The notes below the pieces were generated by a model. That model saw only the letters and a program-made list of their open reading frames with translations, searched no databases and had not been told where the DNA came from. From Curtobacterium sp. VKM Ac-2922 (GTDB taxonomy: Bacteria > Actinomycetota > Actinomycetes > Actinomycetales > Microbacteriaceae): DNA of 64,000 nt. The stretch is taken from assembly GCF_022815645.1 (NCBI RefSeq), contig NZ_JALGRO010000003.1, positions 224,712-288,711 of the forward strand, in the 5' to 3' direction. Made by a program: the position numbers and the translations under genes. This document shows, one piece after another, positions 26,494 through 35,176 of the stretch. Every line of letters starts with the position of its first letter. Positions within the stretch are counted from its first letter, which is position 1.

Positions 26494-27162
26494 GTGACGA
26501 TCGTGCAGCCCACCCTGTGGGACGACCTGGAGGCCCCACCCGGGTCCGCCACGTCGGCGCGCGCCGTCCACGACGCCTTCACCGCCCTGCGCGGCCACAC
26601 CGAACGGATCGTCGCGCACTCCTCCGACCGCGTCGCCTGGCTCCGCGCCCGCGCCGCCGGCATCACCGCGACCGACGTCGCCCGGCTGGCGTCGCTGCGC
26701 GCCGTCGACGCCGTCGTGCTCGACAAGCGGTACGGCTCCCGGTTCTCCGGCAACGTCTACACCGAGCACGGCAAGGACCGCGAACCCGTCCTGGCCGCCT
26801 GGGTCGCCGCCACGCACGGCATCCAGCCCTCGGCCCACCTGTTCCACGCCGCCGCCAACCGTGCTCACCTCGCCACACCCGACGGCGTCGGGCACGACCG
26901 CGACGGGCGCCTGCTGCTCGCCGAGATCAAGACGACCTCGCACGGCTGGAAGCGCGTGCCGCGGCACTACCTCCGGCAGGTCTGGTGGCAGCAGTACGTG
27001 CTCGGCGCCGACCGCACGTTGTTCGTGTGGGAGAAGCACGACGACTTCGTGCCGATCGCCGACGAACCCGAGTGCACGTGGATCGACCGCGACGACGACC
27101 AGATCCGCGGGCTCGTCGCCCTGGCCGACACGGTGCTCGACCGCCTGCGCTCCGCGCGCTGA
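26494..27162 (+). CDS. YqaJ-type (lambda exonuclease fold) nuclease domain protein
   Basis: 222 residues. TATDVARLASL, GKDREPVLAAWVA, HLATPDGVGHDRDGRLLLAEIKTTS and the Gln-rich helix YLRQVWWQQYVLGADRTLFVWEKHD match the order of motifs in YqaJ/RecE-family exonucleases, with D/E-x-K residues in LAEIKTT. Phage relatives process DNA ends for recombination. No phage gene is nearby, so this is a chromosomal stand-alone member of unknown role. The GTG at 26494 has a GGGGGGAG ribosome binding site at about 26477-26484. Confidence 0.78.
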   Translation: MTIVQPTLWDDLEAPPGSATSARAVHDAFTALRGHTERIVAHSSDRVAWLRARAAGITATDVARLASLRAVDAVVLDKRYGSRFSGNVYTEHGKDREPVLAAWVAATHGIQPSAHLFHAAANRAHLATPDGVGHDRDGRLLLAEIKTTSHGWKRVPRHYLRQVWWQQYVLGADRTLFVWEKHDDFVPIADEPECTWIDRDDDQIRGLVALADTVLDRLRSAR

Positions 27163-27190
27163 CGCGCCGGGCCGCGCGTGTGGCGCGGCG

Positions 27191-27550
27191 TCAGAGCGGC
27201 TCGCGCAGCACGGTCCGCACGAGGGCCTCTGCCCGCGCCGATGACACCCCGAGACGGCGCATGTCGTCGGCGAACCGTCGCGCGGCGGCCTCGGCCTGGT
27301 TGCGGACCTCGTCGAGCGACTGCGCGACCACGGTGCCGGCTCGACCCCGCGACCGCACCAGGCCGTCCGACTCCAGCTCGCGGTAGGCCCGGGCGACCGT
27401 GTTCACCGCCAGGCCGAGGTCCGCGGCGAGTCGCCGGACGGTCGGCAGGCGCGTACCCACCAGGAGGGAACCGTCGGTGATCATCGTCCGGTACTGCTGG
27501 CGGATCTGTTCGTAGGGCGGCACGCCGGACCCGACGTCGACCCGGATCAC
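27191..27550 (-). CDS. GntR-family regulator, YtrA type
   Basis: 119 residues. The winged helix-turn-helix (LPTVRRLAADLGLAVNTVARAYRELESDGLV) is followed by a short C-terminal dimerisation helix rather than a ligand domain, typical of the YtrA subfamily. Its ATG overlaps the stop of the membrane-protein gene by four bases. It probably represses its own operon through the inverted repeat at 28399-28429. Confidence 0.88.
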   Translation of the reverse strand: MIRVDVGSGVPPYEQIRQQYRTMITDGSLLVGTRLPTVRRLAADLGLAVNTVARAYRELESDGLVRSRGRAGTVVAQSLDEVRNQAEAAARRFADDMRRLGVSSARAEALVRTVLREPL

Positions 27551-28392
27551 TGCGGCGCGCTCCGGACCGCCCGGACACGTGGGAAAGCCACCACGACGAG
27601 CACGGCCGCGGCCAGCGAGGTCACCGTCCAGGTCACGGCGGCGAACGCACCGGGTCCGATGAACGGCACGTCGAGTGCACTGATCAGCTCGGGGACGGTG
27701 AGCAAGGCCGCTGCGACACCGGTCGCGATGGCTGCAGCCGAGGCGTCCTGCGCCACGAGTCGACGCACCAGGTCCCTGGTCTGCAACTCGGCCTCGTCAG
27801 CGGCGCGCTGCGGGGTGCCTGCGACCACCTTGGCGGTCACGAGGGACGACACGAGCACCAGGACGGCCACCATCGTCAACAACAGCGCGGGCGACGGCAC
27901 CGGCTGCAGCCCGGAGAACCGCGGCGACGTCACCATCGCCAGCACCGTCCAACCGGACAGTCCCACCGCCGCGAGCACCGCGATCAGCGCCGCGCGCCGC
28001 ATCCGCCGCGGGGTGAGGTCCCGCGCGGGCAGGGCGACCGCCGAGGCGACACGCTGGTCACCCACATGGTGGGACCGGAGCCCCAGTCCCGCCAGCGCGC
28101 CGAAACCCGCCGCACCGACGACCGCGCCGACGAGCAACAGGTCCGGGACAGCGCGACCACGATCAGCTCCGGTCCCCCACACGTACACGACCGAGACACC
28201 GGTGCCGACGGCGATGCCGATCGCGAGTGCGACGAGACGCCGCCGGTACCAGGCGCGGAGCACCCGATGCGTGGGATCCGTCGCCCGGACCGAACGGCCC
28301 ACCACCACCGCGAGCACGACGAGCAGCAGTGCGACGCCGATCTCCCCCGCGGCGAGCCAGGCGGTCGAGGCAGAGACGAACGGTGACGGCAT
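27547..28392 (-). CDS. Multi-pass membrane protein paired with GntR regulator
   Basis: 281 residues, six to seven hydrophobic segments (for example IGVALLLVVLAVVVG near the N terminus and AAVLVVVAFPRVRAV at the end). I recognise no conserved active-site motif. Membrane proteins of this kind are common partners of YtrA-type regulators and some respond to cell-wall stress, but that is general knowledge and not shown here. The ATG at 28392 lies seven bases after TACAAT, so the transcript is probably leaderless. Confidence 0.75.
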   Translation of the reverse strand: MPSPFVSASTAWLAAGEIGVALLLVVLAVVVGRSVRATDPTHRVLRAWYRRRLVALAIGIAVGTGVSVVYVWGTGADRGRAVPDLLLVGAVVGAAGFGALAGLGLRSHHVGDQRVASAVALPARDLTPRRMRRAALIAVLAAVGLSGWTVLAMVTSPRFSGLQPVPSPALLLTMVAVLVLVSSLVTAKVVAGTPQRAADEAELQTRDLVRRLVAQDASAAAIATGVAAALLTVPELISALDVPFIGPGAFAAVTWTVTSLAAAVLVVVAFPRVRAVRSAPQ

Positions 28393-28398
28393 GGTGAG

Positions 28399-28429
28399 GA
28401 TTGTATTGCTACAGACATTGCGACACAAT
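28399..28429 (-). promoter_or_regulatory. Leaderless promoter with inverted-repeat operator
   Basis: TTGTGT (28423-28428) and TACAAT (28400-28405) are spaced by 17 bases on the minus strand, with the ATG seven bases after the -10. The outer bases ATTGT and ACAAT form an inverted repeat covering the whole promoter, a likely binding site for the GntR product of the same operon. Confidence 0.72.
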
Positions 28430-28451
28430 GCCGCATCCGGCGCGCCGCGCG

Positions 28452-29060
28452 TCAGACCTTGACGAGGCGCAGCCGGCTCATGCCGACCACCAGGATCCCC
28501 ATCAGCGCGATGAACACGGCGACGCCCAGGCAGTAGAGCGCCACGACGCCGTAGCCCAGCGCCGGGTCGAGGAACGGGTACGGCACCCACCCGTCTGTGG
28601 CGCCACGGATCAGGATGACGATCAGCCAGACCGCCGGGTAGAGCAGGAACCACCACACGTGCTGCAGCAGCAACCGGGCCCGGTCGGAGAACAGCAACCA
28701 GTCGAGCACCGCGTACACGGGCAGCACCCTGTGCAGGACGTCGTTCGACCACGGCACCGACGCAGACACGTCGGCGTTGACGAGCAGCGTGTTGTAGACG
28801 ATCCCCGTCGTGGCGATGTACACGGTCGCGGCACCGCGGAACACGCTCAGACCCGTTGAGCCGCGCTTGCGCCGCGCCGCGCCGATCAGCGTCAGAGCGA
28901 ACGCGACGGCGATGAACACGTTCGACTGGATGGTGAAGTACCCGAAGAAGTTCCAGAACAGGTACGACTCGAGTTTCGAGCTGACGAGCCACTGGGCGAC
29001 GATCGCGGCGACGACAGCGATGACGGCGATCAGTCGCAGGGCGTTGACGAGGGTGCGCAC
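28452..29060 (-). CDS. Pr6Pr-type six-helix membrane protein
   Basis: 202 residues with six predicted helices. The segment WNFFGYFTIQSNVFIAVAFALTL and the later HRVLPVYAVLDWLLF match the Pr6Pr (FAR-17a/AIG1-like) membrane family. Function in bacteria is not established. The GTG at 29060 follows TAGGTT by six bases without a ribosome binding site, which suggests a leaderless mRNA. It ends 59 bases upstream of the promoter of the GntR operon. Confidence 0.8.
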   Translation of the reverse strand: MRTLVNALRLIAVIAVVAAIVAQWLVSSKLESYLFWNFFGYFTIQSNVFIAVAFALTLIGAARRKRGSTGLSVFRGAATVYIATTGIVYNTLLVNADVSASVPWSNDVLHRVLPVYAVLDWLLFSDRARLLLQHVWWFLLYPAVWLIVILIRGATDGWVPYPFLDPALGYGVVALYCLGVAVFIALMGILVVGMSRLRLVKV

Positions 29061-29066
29061 ACCGCA

Positions 29067-29072
29067 AACCTA
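29067..29072 (-). promoter_or_regulatory. -10 box of leaderless Pr6Pr-gene promoter
   Basis: On the minus strand TAGGTT is followed by six bases and GTG at 29060. Confidence 0.5.
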
Positions 29073-29117
29073 TCCGGCCCGATCCCGGACGGGCACGCCG
29101 TCGTGGGCACAGACGCA

Positions 29118-29153
29118 GAACGGCCCCGCATCTGATGCGATGCGGGGCCGTTC
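29118..29153 (-). terminator. Terminator hairpin downstream of rplA
   Basis: GAACGGCCCCGCAT at 29118-29131 pairs perfectly with ATGCGGGGCCGTTC at 29140-29153 around an eight-base loop. On the minus strand it is followed by TCTG-type sequence. It ends the rplK-rplA transcript. Confidence 0.8.
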
Positions 29154-29180
29154 GTGGTGTCGGTGACCGTGATCAGCGAC

Positions 29181-29266
29181 TCAGATGCTGTTGACGTCCA
29201 GCGGGATGGGCCTGTGGACCCTGTTCCGCAGGTCGTCGTCAGATGCTGTTGACGTCCAGCGGGATG
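29181..29266. repeat. 28-bp duplication of the rplA gene end
   Basis: TCAGATGCTGTTGACGTCCA plus eight more identical bases occurs at 29181-29208 and at the real gene end, 29239-29266, 58 bases apart. The downstream copy includes the stop codon. Confidence 0.9.
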
Positions 29267-29928
29267 CCCGGACCGAAGGTCGTCGAGACGGCGCCCTTCA
29301 TGACGTAACGGCCCTTCGAGGCGCTGGGCTTGAGGCGGTTGATCTCCTCGAGCGCGGTCGAGATGTTCTCGTCGAGCTGCTCCGGCGTGAACGAGGCCTT
29401 GCCGACGACGAAGTGCACGTTGGCGTGCTTGTCGACGCGGAACTCGATCTTGCCGCCCTTGATGTCGTTGACGGCCTGCGCCACGTTCGGGGTCACGGTG
29501 CCGGTCTTCGGGTTCGGCATGAGGCCACGCGGGCCCAGCACCTTGCCCAGACGACCGACCTTGCCCATGAGCTCGGGGGTCGAGACGGCGGAGTCGAAGG
29601 ACGTGTAGCCCTCAGCGACCTTGGCGATGAGCTCGTCGCCACCGACCTCGTCGGCGCCGGCGGCGATGGCGGCCTCGGCCGCAGCACCCGTCGCGAAGAC
29701 GATGACGCGGGAGGTCTTACCGGTGCCGTGCGGCAGGATGACGGTGCCACGGACCATCTGGTCCGCCTTGCGGGGGTCGACGCCGAGCTTCAGCGCGACC
29801 TCGACCGTGGAGTCGGTCTTCGCAGAGCCGGTCTCCTTGGCCAGGGCGACGGCCTCGGTCGGGGTGTAGAACTTGTCGGCCTCGATCTTCGCGGCCGCGG
29901 CCTGGTAGGCCTTGGACTTCTTCGCCAT
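29239..29928 (-). CDS. rplA: Large-subunit ribosomal protein uL1
   Basis: 229 residues, starting [21 protein letters not shown], with the conserved [15 protein letters not shown] that binds 23S rRNA at the L1 stalk. It also acts as translational repressor of its own operon in many bacteria. The ATG at 29928 has AAGGAG. It is 103 bases downstream of rplK. The gene's last 28 bases are duplicated just after the stop. Confidence 0.98.
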   Translation of the reverse strand: MAKKSKAYQAAAAKIEADKFYTPTEAVALAKETGSAKTDSTVEVALKLGVDPRKADQMVRGTVILPHGTGKTSRVIVFATGAAAEAAIAAGADEVGGDELIAKVAEGYTSFDSAVSTPELMGKVGRLGKVLGPRGLMPNPKTGTVTPNVAQAVNDIKGGKIEFRVDKHANVHFVVGKASFTPEQLDENISTALEEINRLKPSASKGRYVMKGAVSTTFGPGIPLDVNSI

Positions 29929-30031
29929 GGTGGTCTCCTTGCGAGATACGTGGTTGGCGAGCCGGCGAGGCTCTCCCACGGAAGGGTTTGGGGTGTGGAC
30001 CTGAGGGGTGAGCCCTAGTGCTTGGACAGCA

Positions 30032-30463
30032 CTACGCCTCGACCGTGATGCCCATCGAACGAGCAGTGCCGGCGATGATCTTCGCGGCCTGGTCGATGTC
30101 GTTGGCGTTCAGGTCGGCCTGCTTGGTCTCGGCGATCTGACGGACCTGCTCCATCGAGATCTTCGCGACCTTGACCGTGTGCGGGGTCGAGGACCCCTTC
30201 TGCACACCCGCGGCCTTCTTGATGAGCTCGGCAGCCGGCGGGGTCTTGAGGATGAACGTGAACGAACGGTCCTCGTAGACGGTGATCTCCACCGGGACGA
30301 CGTTGCCGCGCTGCGACTCGGTCGCGGCGTTGTACGCCTTGCAGAACTCCATGATGTTCACGCCGTGCTGACCGAGCGCCGGACCGATCGGGGGGGCCGG
30401 GTTGGCGGCTCCCGCGTTGATCTGCAGCTTGATCAGGCCCGTGACCTTCTTCTTCGGTGCCAT
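30032..30463 (-). CDS. rplK: Large-subunit ribosomal protein uL11
   Basis: 143 residues. [50 protein letters not shown] N terminus with the proline-rich helix that contacts the GTPase-associated 23S rRNA region, and a C-terminal RNA-binding domain ending [10 protein letters not shown]. An AGGAGGA ribosome binding site precedes the ATG. A TACACT box at 30584-30589 in the gap after nusG may give it a separate promoter. Confidence 0.98.
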   Translation of the reverse strand: MAPKKKVTGLIKLQINAGAANPAPPIGPALGQHGVNIMEFCKAYNAATESQRGNVVPVEITVYEDRSFTFILKTPPAAELIKKAAGVQKGSSTPHTVKVAKISMEQVRQIAETKQADLNANDIDQAAKIIAGTARSMGITVEA

Positions 30464-30606
30464 GGTGTGTTTCCTCCTGGGATCGAACGCACGGGATTCC
30501 GTGCACTCTCCCGCTGAGCCGGCGGTTCCGACTCGCGGTGACGAGCCTGCGACACCCGGGGGTGCGCTGGCCCAAACTCGATGAGTGTACCCGATGTGGG
30601 GTGGGG

Positions 30607-31728
30607 CTAGAGCTTGGTGACCTGGTCGAAGCTGAGCTCGACCGGGGTCTCGCGCTCGAACAGCGAGACCAGCACCGTGAGCTTGCCGCTCTCCGGCTTG
30701 ATCTCGGCGATCGATCCGGGCAGACCCGCGAACGAGCCTTCCTTGATCGTGATCGTCTCGCCGACCTCGAAGTCGACCTCGGCGGCCGGCTGGGCCTGCG
30801 TGAGGCCGGAGCCCTTGCCGCCCTTGCTCGGCGCGGTCTCGGCGACCTGCACCAGGGACTTCAGCATGCCGAAGGCCTCGTCGAAGCGGAGCGGCGTGGG
30901 GTTGTGCGCGTTGCCGACGAAGCCGGTGACACCCGGGGTGTGCCGGACGACGGACCACGAGTCTTCGTTGAGGTCGAGGCGGACCAGCACGTAGCCGGGG
31001 ATCCGCACGCGGGTGACCAGCTTGCGCTGCCCGTTCTTGATCTCGACGACGTCCTCCATCGGGACCTCGACCTGGTAGATGTAGTCCTCCATCGACATCG
31101 ACACCATGCGGTTCTCGATGTTCGACTTCACGCGACGCTCGAAGCCCGCGTACGAGTGGATGACGTACCACTTGCCCGGCTTCATCCGCAGTTCGGCCTT
31201 GAAGGCCTCGTACGGGTCGACCTCGGCCGGCTCGTCGTCCTCGAGTGCGTCGGGGTCGGCCTCGATGGTGACCTCGGTGTCGGGGGCCAGGTCGACCTCG
31301 GACTCCGGGGCGATGGCACCGAGTGCGTCGGCGGACTCCTCCGCGGCGATCGTGGCGCTGGCCTGCTCGGGCGACTCGTCCTCGAGCTCGGACTCTTCCT
31401 CGTCCTCGACGGCTTCGACGGCGGCCTCGGCCTCGTCGGCGGAGTCGATCTCGAGCGCGTCGTCGACGACGGCGTCGGCCTCGGCGTCGCGGGACTCGGC
31501 GAGGGCCGTCAGGGTCTCGTCGATGCCGTCGACGTCACCGTCGTCCGGCTCGGCGGACAGGCCGAGCGATTCGTCGTCCTCGTCCTCGACCTCCATCGCA
31601 CGCTCTTCGGCGGACTCGGCCGAACGGAGCTCGCCCGTCTCGACGTCGCCTTCCTGGTTCTCTTCCACCTCGGAGGACTGCTCTGCAGCGGTCGCGAGGT
31701 CGATGTCGTCGCGGGAGTTGTCAGACAC
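30607..31728 (-). CDS. nusG: Transcription termination/antitermination protein NusG with long acidic N terminus
   Basis: 373 residues, twice the size of the E. coli protein. The NGN domain starts near 180 ([22 protein letters not shown]) and binds RNA polymerase. The C-terminal KOW domain ([21 protein letters not shown]) binds NusE or Rho. The first 175 or so residues are an extremely acidic, Asp/Glu/Ala/Ser-rich segment that looks disordered. Acidic extensions are known in actinobacterial NusG but this one is long. Its place after secE is classical. Confidence 0.96.
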   Translation of the reverse strand: MSDNSRDDIDLATAAEQSSEVEENQEGDVETGELRSAESAEERAMEVEDEDDESLGLSAEPDDGDVDGIDETLTALAESRDAEADAVVDDALEIDSADEAEAAVEAVEDEEESELEDESPEQASATIAAEESADALGAIAPESEVDLAPDTEVTIEADPDALEDDEPAEVDPYEAFKAELRMKPGKWYVIHSYAGFERRVKSNIENRMVSMSMEDYIYQVEVPMEDVVEIKNGQRKLVTRVRIPGYVLVRLDLNEDSWSVVRHTPGVTGFVGNAHNPTPLRFDEAFGMLKSLVQVAETAPSKGGKGSGLTQAQPAAEVDFEVGETITIKEGSFAGLPGSIAEIKPESGKLTVLVSLFERETPVELSFDQVTKL

Positions 31729-31859
31729 TGTCGGTTCTTTCCGTTCGGTGGTGCGGATCGGGTCGGCGTGCGCCCTGGTCGGTGTTCGCGCCGGTCAGGT
31801 CGCGGTCGGGCTGCGTCGTGGTCGACCAGTGCGGACGGCCGCGACGGGTGCGACCCCGA

Positions 31860-32138
31860 TCAGGCAGTGGGGCCGTTGCCGAAGACGTAGCCGACGCCGA
31901 GGCCGAACACGAAGTCGAGGATCGAGACCAGCACCATCATCACGACGACGAACACCAGCACGACGCCGGTGTAGCTGAAGAGTTCCTTGCGGGTCGGCGT
32001 GACCACCTTGCGCAGTTCGCCGAGGACCTGGCGGATGAAGAGGGCGATGGCCGCGAACGGACCCTGGCGCGTGGCCCGGTCCTGCTTCGCCTTGGCGACG
32101 ACGTCGTCCGCCGTCGTCTCCATGTCGTTGCTCGCCAA
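31860..32138 (-). CDS. secE: Protein translocase subunit SecE
   Basis: 92 residues with one membrane helix (YTGVVLVFVVVMMVLVSILDFVFG) preceded by the conserved amphipathic motif QVLGELRKVVTPTRKEL that clamps SecY. I set the start at TTG 32138, which has AAGGG seven bases upstream. The ATG at 32123 is the alternative and would remove five residues. It sits between tRNA-Trp and nusG as in many bacteria. Confidence 0.92.
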   Translation of the reverse strand: MASNDMETTADDVVAKAKQDRATRQGPFAAIALFIRQVLGELRKVVTPTRKELFSYTGVVLVFVVVMMVLVSILDFVFGLGVGYVFGNGPTA

Positions 32139-32159
32139 CTCTTCACCCTTCCAGCGTTG

Positions 32160-32232
32160 CAGGGCGGACAGGACTCGAACCTGCAACCTGCGGTTTTGGA
32201 GACCGCTGCTCTACCAATTGAGCCACCGCCCT
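32160..32232 (-). tRNA. trnW: tRNA-Trp (anticodon CCA)
   Basis: A 73-base cloverleaf. Acceptor AGGGCGG pairs with CCGCCCT with discriminator G, the D-loop is TCAATTGGTAGA, the anticodon loop CTCCAAA gives CCA, and the T-arm is GGTTCGAGTCC. CCA is not encoded. It stands 21 bases upstream of secE on the same strand. Confidence 0.97.
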
Positions 32233-32358
32233 TCAGAAGACGAACTGCCTTCCGGGTGGAGCACGTCCGTCATCAACGGGGCGCGACCACCGCAGACGAG
32301 TGTACGGGAGTGCGTCACACGGTGTCCACTTGAGGGGTGCTCCGGCGTGCCGCGCCGA

Positions 32359-32364
32359 TAGGCT
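32359..32364 (+). promoter_or_regulatory. -10 box of leaderless aminotransferase promoter
   Basis: TAGGCT is followed by six bases and GTG at 32371. No Shine-Dalgarno sequence is present. Confidence 0.55.
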
Positions 32365-32370
32365 GGACGG

Positions 32371-33603
32371 GTGAGCACCGCAGCCGAAGGCCCCGAGTCC
32401 ACCACCGCCCAGCGACCCCGGATCGCGTCGCGCATCGCCGCGATCGCCGAGTCCGCGACGCTCAAGGTCGATGCGAAGGCCAAGGCCCTCAAGGCCGCCG
32501 GACGCCCGGTGATCTCCTTCGCCGCGGGTGAACCCGACTTCGCCACGCCCGCCCACGTCGTCGAGGCCGCCGTGGCCGCCGCCCAGGACCCGAAGAACCA
32601 CCGGTACACGCCGGCGACGGGTCTGCCCGAGCTCAAGCAGGCCGTCGCGGACAAGACCGCACGCGAGTCCGGCATCACGGTCGACCCCGCCCGCGTGATC
32701 ATCACGAACGGTGGCAAGCAGGCCGTCTACCAGGCCTTCCAGACGATCGTCGACGACGGCGACCAGGTGTTGCTGCCCGCGCCGTACTGGACCACCTACC
32801 CCGAGGCCATCCGACTGGCCGGCGGCGAGCCGGTCGAGGTCTTCGCCGGCAGCGACCAGGGGTACCTGGTCACCGTCGAGCAGCTCGAGGCCGCGCGCAC
32901 CCCCAAGACCAAGGCGCTGCTGTTCTGTTCGCCGTCCAACCCGACGGGCGCCGTGTACTCCGCCGAGCAGACCCGCGCCATCGGCGAGTGGGCGCTCGAG
33001 CACGGCATCTGGGTGATCAGCGACGAGATATACCAGGACCTGGTCTACGACGGCATCACCTTCACCGGGATCCTCGAAGCCGTGCCGGACCTGGCCGACA
33101 CCACCATCCTGGTGAACGGCGTCGCCAAGACCTACGCGATGACCGGCTGGCGCGTCGGGTGGTTCATCGGCCCGGCCGACGCCGTCAAGGCCGCGTCGAA
33201 CCTGCAGTCGCACCTGTCCAGCAACGTGTCGAACGTGTCGCAGCGTGCCGCGATCGCCGCACTCACGGGTCCGCAGGAACCGGTGACGGCCATGCGCGAG
33301 GCCTTCGACCGGCGTCGCCGGGCCATCGTCGACGGGCTCAACGCGATCCCGGGCTTCGTCACGCCGACGCCGCAGGGCGCCTTCTACGTCTACCCCGACG
33401 TCACCGCGCTGCTCGGACGCGAATGGGCGGGCTCGACGCCCACCACGACGCTCGAGCTCGCGGACCTGATCCTCGAGCACGCCGAGGTCGCGGTGGTCCC
33501 CGGCGAGGCCTTCGGACCCTCGGGGTACCTGCGCCTGTCGTACGCGCTGGGCGACGACGACATCGCCGAGGGCGTCGCCCGTCTGGCGAAGTTCTTCAGC
33601 TAG
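32371..33603 (+). CDS. aspC: Aspartate/prephenate-type aminotransferase (class I)
   Basis: 410 residues of the class I PLP aminotransferases, subgroup Ib. The PLP lysine is K253 in [23 protein letters not shown] (187-193) and the C-terminal arginine region YLRLSYALG bind substrate carboxylates. It transfers amino groups between aspartate or glutamate and oxaloacetate or 2-oxoglutarate. Some relatives also use prephenate. It is a single leaderless gene, divergent from tRNA-Trp and convergent with murB. Confidence 0.9.
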   Translation: MSTAAEGPESTTAQRPRIASRIAAIAESATLKVDAKAKALKAAGRPVISFAAGEPDFATPAHVVEAAVAAAQDPKNHRYTPATGLPELKQAVADKTARESGITVDPARVIITNGGKQAVYQAFQTIVDDGDQVLLPAPYWTTYPEAIRLAGGEPVEVFAGSDQGYLVTVEQLEAARTPKTKALLFCSPSNPTGAVYSAEQTRAIGEWALEHGIWVISDEIYQDLVYDGITFTGILEAVPDLADTTILVNGVAKTYAMTGWRVGWFIGPADAVKAASNLQSHLSSNVSNVSQRAAIAALTGPQEPVTAMREAFDRRRRAIVDGLNAIPGFVTPTPQGAFYVYPDVTALLGREWAGSTPTTTLELADLILEHAEVAVVPGEAFGPSGYLRLSYALGDDDIAEGVARLAKFFS

Positions 33604-33611
33604 GCCGACTC

Positions 33612-33673
33612 CGCACCCCCACACGCACATCGCGCCCCGTTCGCACGGGGCGCGATGTCGTTCCGGGGGTGCG
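33612..33673. terminator. REP-like palindrome, copy 2 (convergent junction)
   Basis: Outer arms CGCACCCCC and GGGGGTGCG, inner perfect 12-base stem CATCGCGCCCCG (33628-33639) with CGGGGCGCGATG (33646-33657). It lies between the aminotransferase and murB ends, which converge here. Confidence 0.85.
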
Positions 33674-33719
33674 ACTCCGCAGCTCCGGCGGAACTGCCGG
33701 CCGGGAGGCCCGGTGCGGC

Positions 33720-34748
33720 TCAGGCGAGCAGGTCGCCGACCACGACGGGTTCCGGCACGAGCGACACCCCGAAGCGGTTCAGTACGCTCACCTGCACGTA
33801 GCGCGCCAGCTCGGCGACCTGCGCCGCGGTCGCGCCGCCGCGGTTCGTCAGGGCCAGCGTGTGCTTGGACGAGATCCCGGCGCGGGACCCGGCGAGCGCG
33901 TACCCACGGTGGACGCCGGCGTGCTCGATGAGCCACGCGGCGCTGAGCTTGACGTCCTGCCCGGCGGGCCAGCGCGGCGCGTCGGCCGGCAACGACTCGG
34001 CGAACCCGGCCGACACGATCGGGTTCGTGAAGAACGAGCCGGCACTCCAGGTGTCCTGGTCGTCGGCGTCGAGCACCATGCCCTTCGACGCCCGCAGCGA
34101 CAGCACGGTCGACCGGACCTGGGCGGGGTCGACCCGCTCGCCCAGCGACACCCCGAGCGACCCGGCCAGCTGCGCGTACCGCACGGGCACGCCGTCCTGG
34201 ACGTCAGTGCCGAGCGCGAACTCGACGGTCAGCACGACCCCCCGACGCCCTTGCTTGAGCGTCGAGGTGCGGTAGCCGAGCGCCAGCTCGGCCGCATCCA
34301 GCCACGCGCGCTCCCCCGTGGCCGCATCGAGGAACTCGACCCGGGTCAGCACGTCGGAGAGCTCGACCCCGTACGCCCCGATGTTCTGCACGGGGGACGC
34401 GCCGACGGTGCCCGGGATGCCGCTCAGGGCCTCCAGTCCGGTCCAACCGTGGTCGACGGTCGACGCGACGAACGCGTCCCAGGGTTCGCCGGCGGCGACG
34501 CGGACGGTCACGCCGTCCGCGGTGGCGTCATGCTCGATGCCGCGTGTGCGCACCAGCACGACCGTGCCGTCGAAGCCGGCGTCGGCGACCAGCAGGTTGC
34601 TGCCACCGCCGACGACCAGCCAGTCGTCGTCCGACCAGGCGTCGAGCGCGTGCGCGACGAGCTGGTCGGTCGTGTCGGCGACGAGGAGACGCCCGGCTGG
34701 TCCCCCGACGCGCAGGGTCGTCAGGTCGGCGAGGGTGCTCGGTGCCAC
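33720..34748 (-). CDS. murB: UDP-N-acetylmuramate dehydrogenase
   Basis: 342 residues. It reduces UDP-GlcNAc-enolpyruvate to UDP-MurNAc with NADPH in peptidoglycan synthesis. FAD-binding VVGGGSNLLVADAGFDG, then GIPGTVGASPVQNIGAYG, then YRTSTLK and SWFF-type region SFFTNPIVS mark the MurB fold (type I). The GTG start is two bases after the stop of the MaoC-type gene, so the three form an operon. Confidence 0.95.
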   Translation of the reverse strand: MAPSTLADLTTLRVGGPAGRLLVADTTDQLVAHALDAWSDDDWLVVGGGSNLLVADAGFDGTVVLVRTRGIEHDATADGVTVRVAAGEPWDAFVASTVDHGWTGLEALSGIPGTVGASPVQNIGAYGVELSDVLTRVEFLDAATGERAWLDAAELALGYRTSTLKQGRRGVVLTVEFALGTDVQDGVPVRYAQLAGSLGVSLGERVDPAQVRSTVLSLRASKGMVLDADDQDTWSAGSFFTNPIVSAGFAESLPADAPRWPAGQDVKLSAAWLIEHAGVHRGYALAGSRAGISSKHTLALTNRGGATAAQVAELARYVQVSVLNRFGVSLVPEPVVVGDLLA

Positions 34749-34750
34749 GG

Positions 34751-35176
34751 TCAGCGGAACACCACCGTGACCTGCGCCTTGCCGAGCACGGTCTGTCCAG
34801 CGGCCGTCACGGTGAGGTCGATGCGGTGGGGACGGCCCTGCTCGTCGACGGTGCCGACCTTGGCCACGACGCCGACGGTCGCACCCTGCTCGGGATCGAC
34901 GACGACGGGGCGGGTGAAGCGCACGCCGTACGAGGCGATCCACCCGTGGTCGCCGAGCCACTCGGACACGGGCTGCACGGCGAGGCCCATCGTGAGCATG
35001 CCGTGCGCCAGGACGCCGGGCAGGCCGACCGAAGCGGCGACGTCGTCGCGGTAGTGGATCGGGTTGAAGTCACCCGAGGCACCGGCGTAGCGGACGAGCG
35101 CGTCGCGGGTGATGTGGACCTCGCGCTCGGCGACGACCGTGCCGACCTCGGCCGCGGTGGGGGCTGCGGTGCTCAT
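34751..35176 (-). CDS. MaoC-family dehydratase (HadB-like)
   Basis: 141 residues of the hotdog fold. The catalytic motif is YAGASGDFNPIHYRDDVAASVGLPGVLAHGMLTMG, with the Asp-x4-His dyad of R-specific enoyl hydratases. It most likely pairs with the upstream gene to give a heterodimeric (3R)-hydroxyacyl dehydratase like mycobacterial HadAB. Since this lineage makes no mycolic acids, the substrate is probably another fatty-acid intermediate. The ATG overlaps the partner's stop by four bases. Confidence 0.88.
   Translation of the reverse strand: MSTAAPTAAEVGTVVAEREVHITRDALVRYAGASGDFNPIHYRDDVAASVGLPGVLAHGMLTMGLAVQPVSEWLGDHGWIASYGVRFTRPVVVDPEQGATVGVVAKVGTVDEQGRPHRIDLTVTAAGQTVLGKAQVTVVFR

Noticed and set aside
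26494..27162. Prophage or ICE region suggested by the YqaJ-type gene
   Set aside because: There is no integrase, terminase, capsid or att-like duplication, and neighbours have normal composition and unrelated roles.
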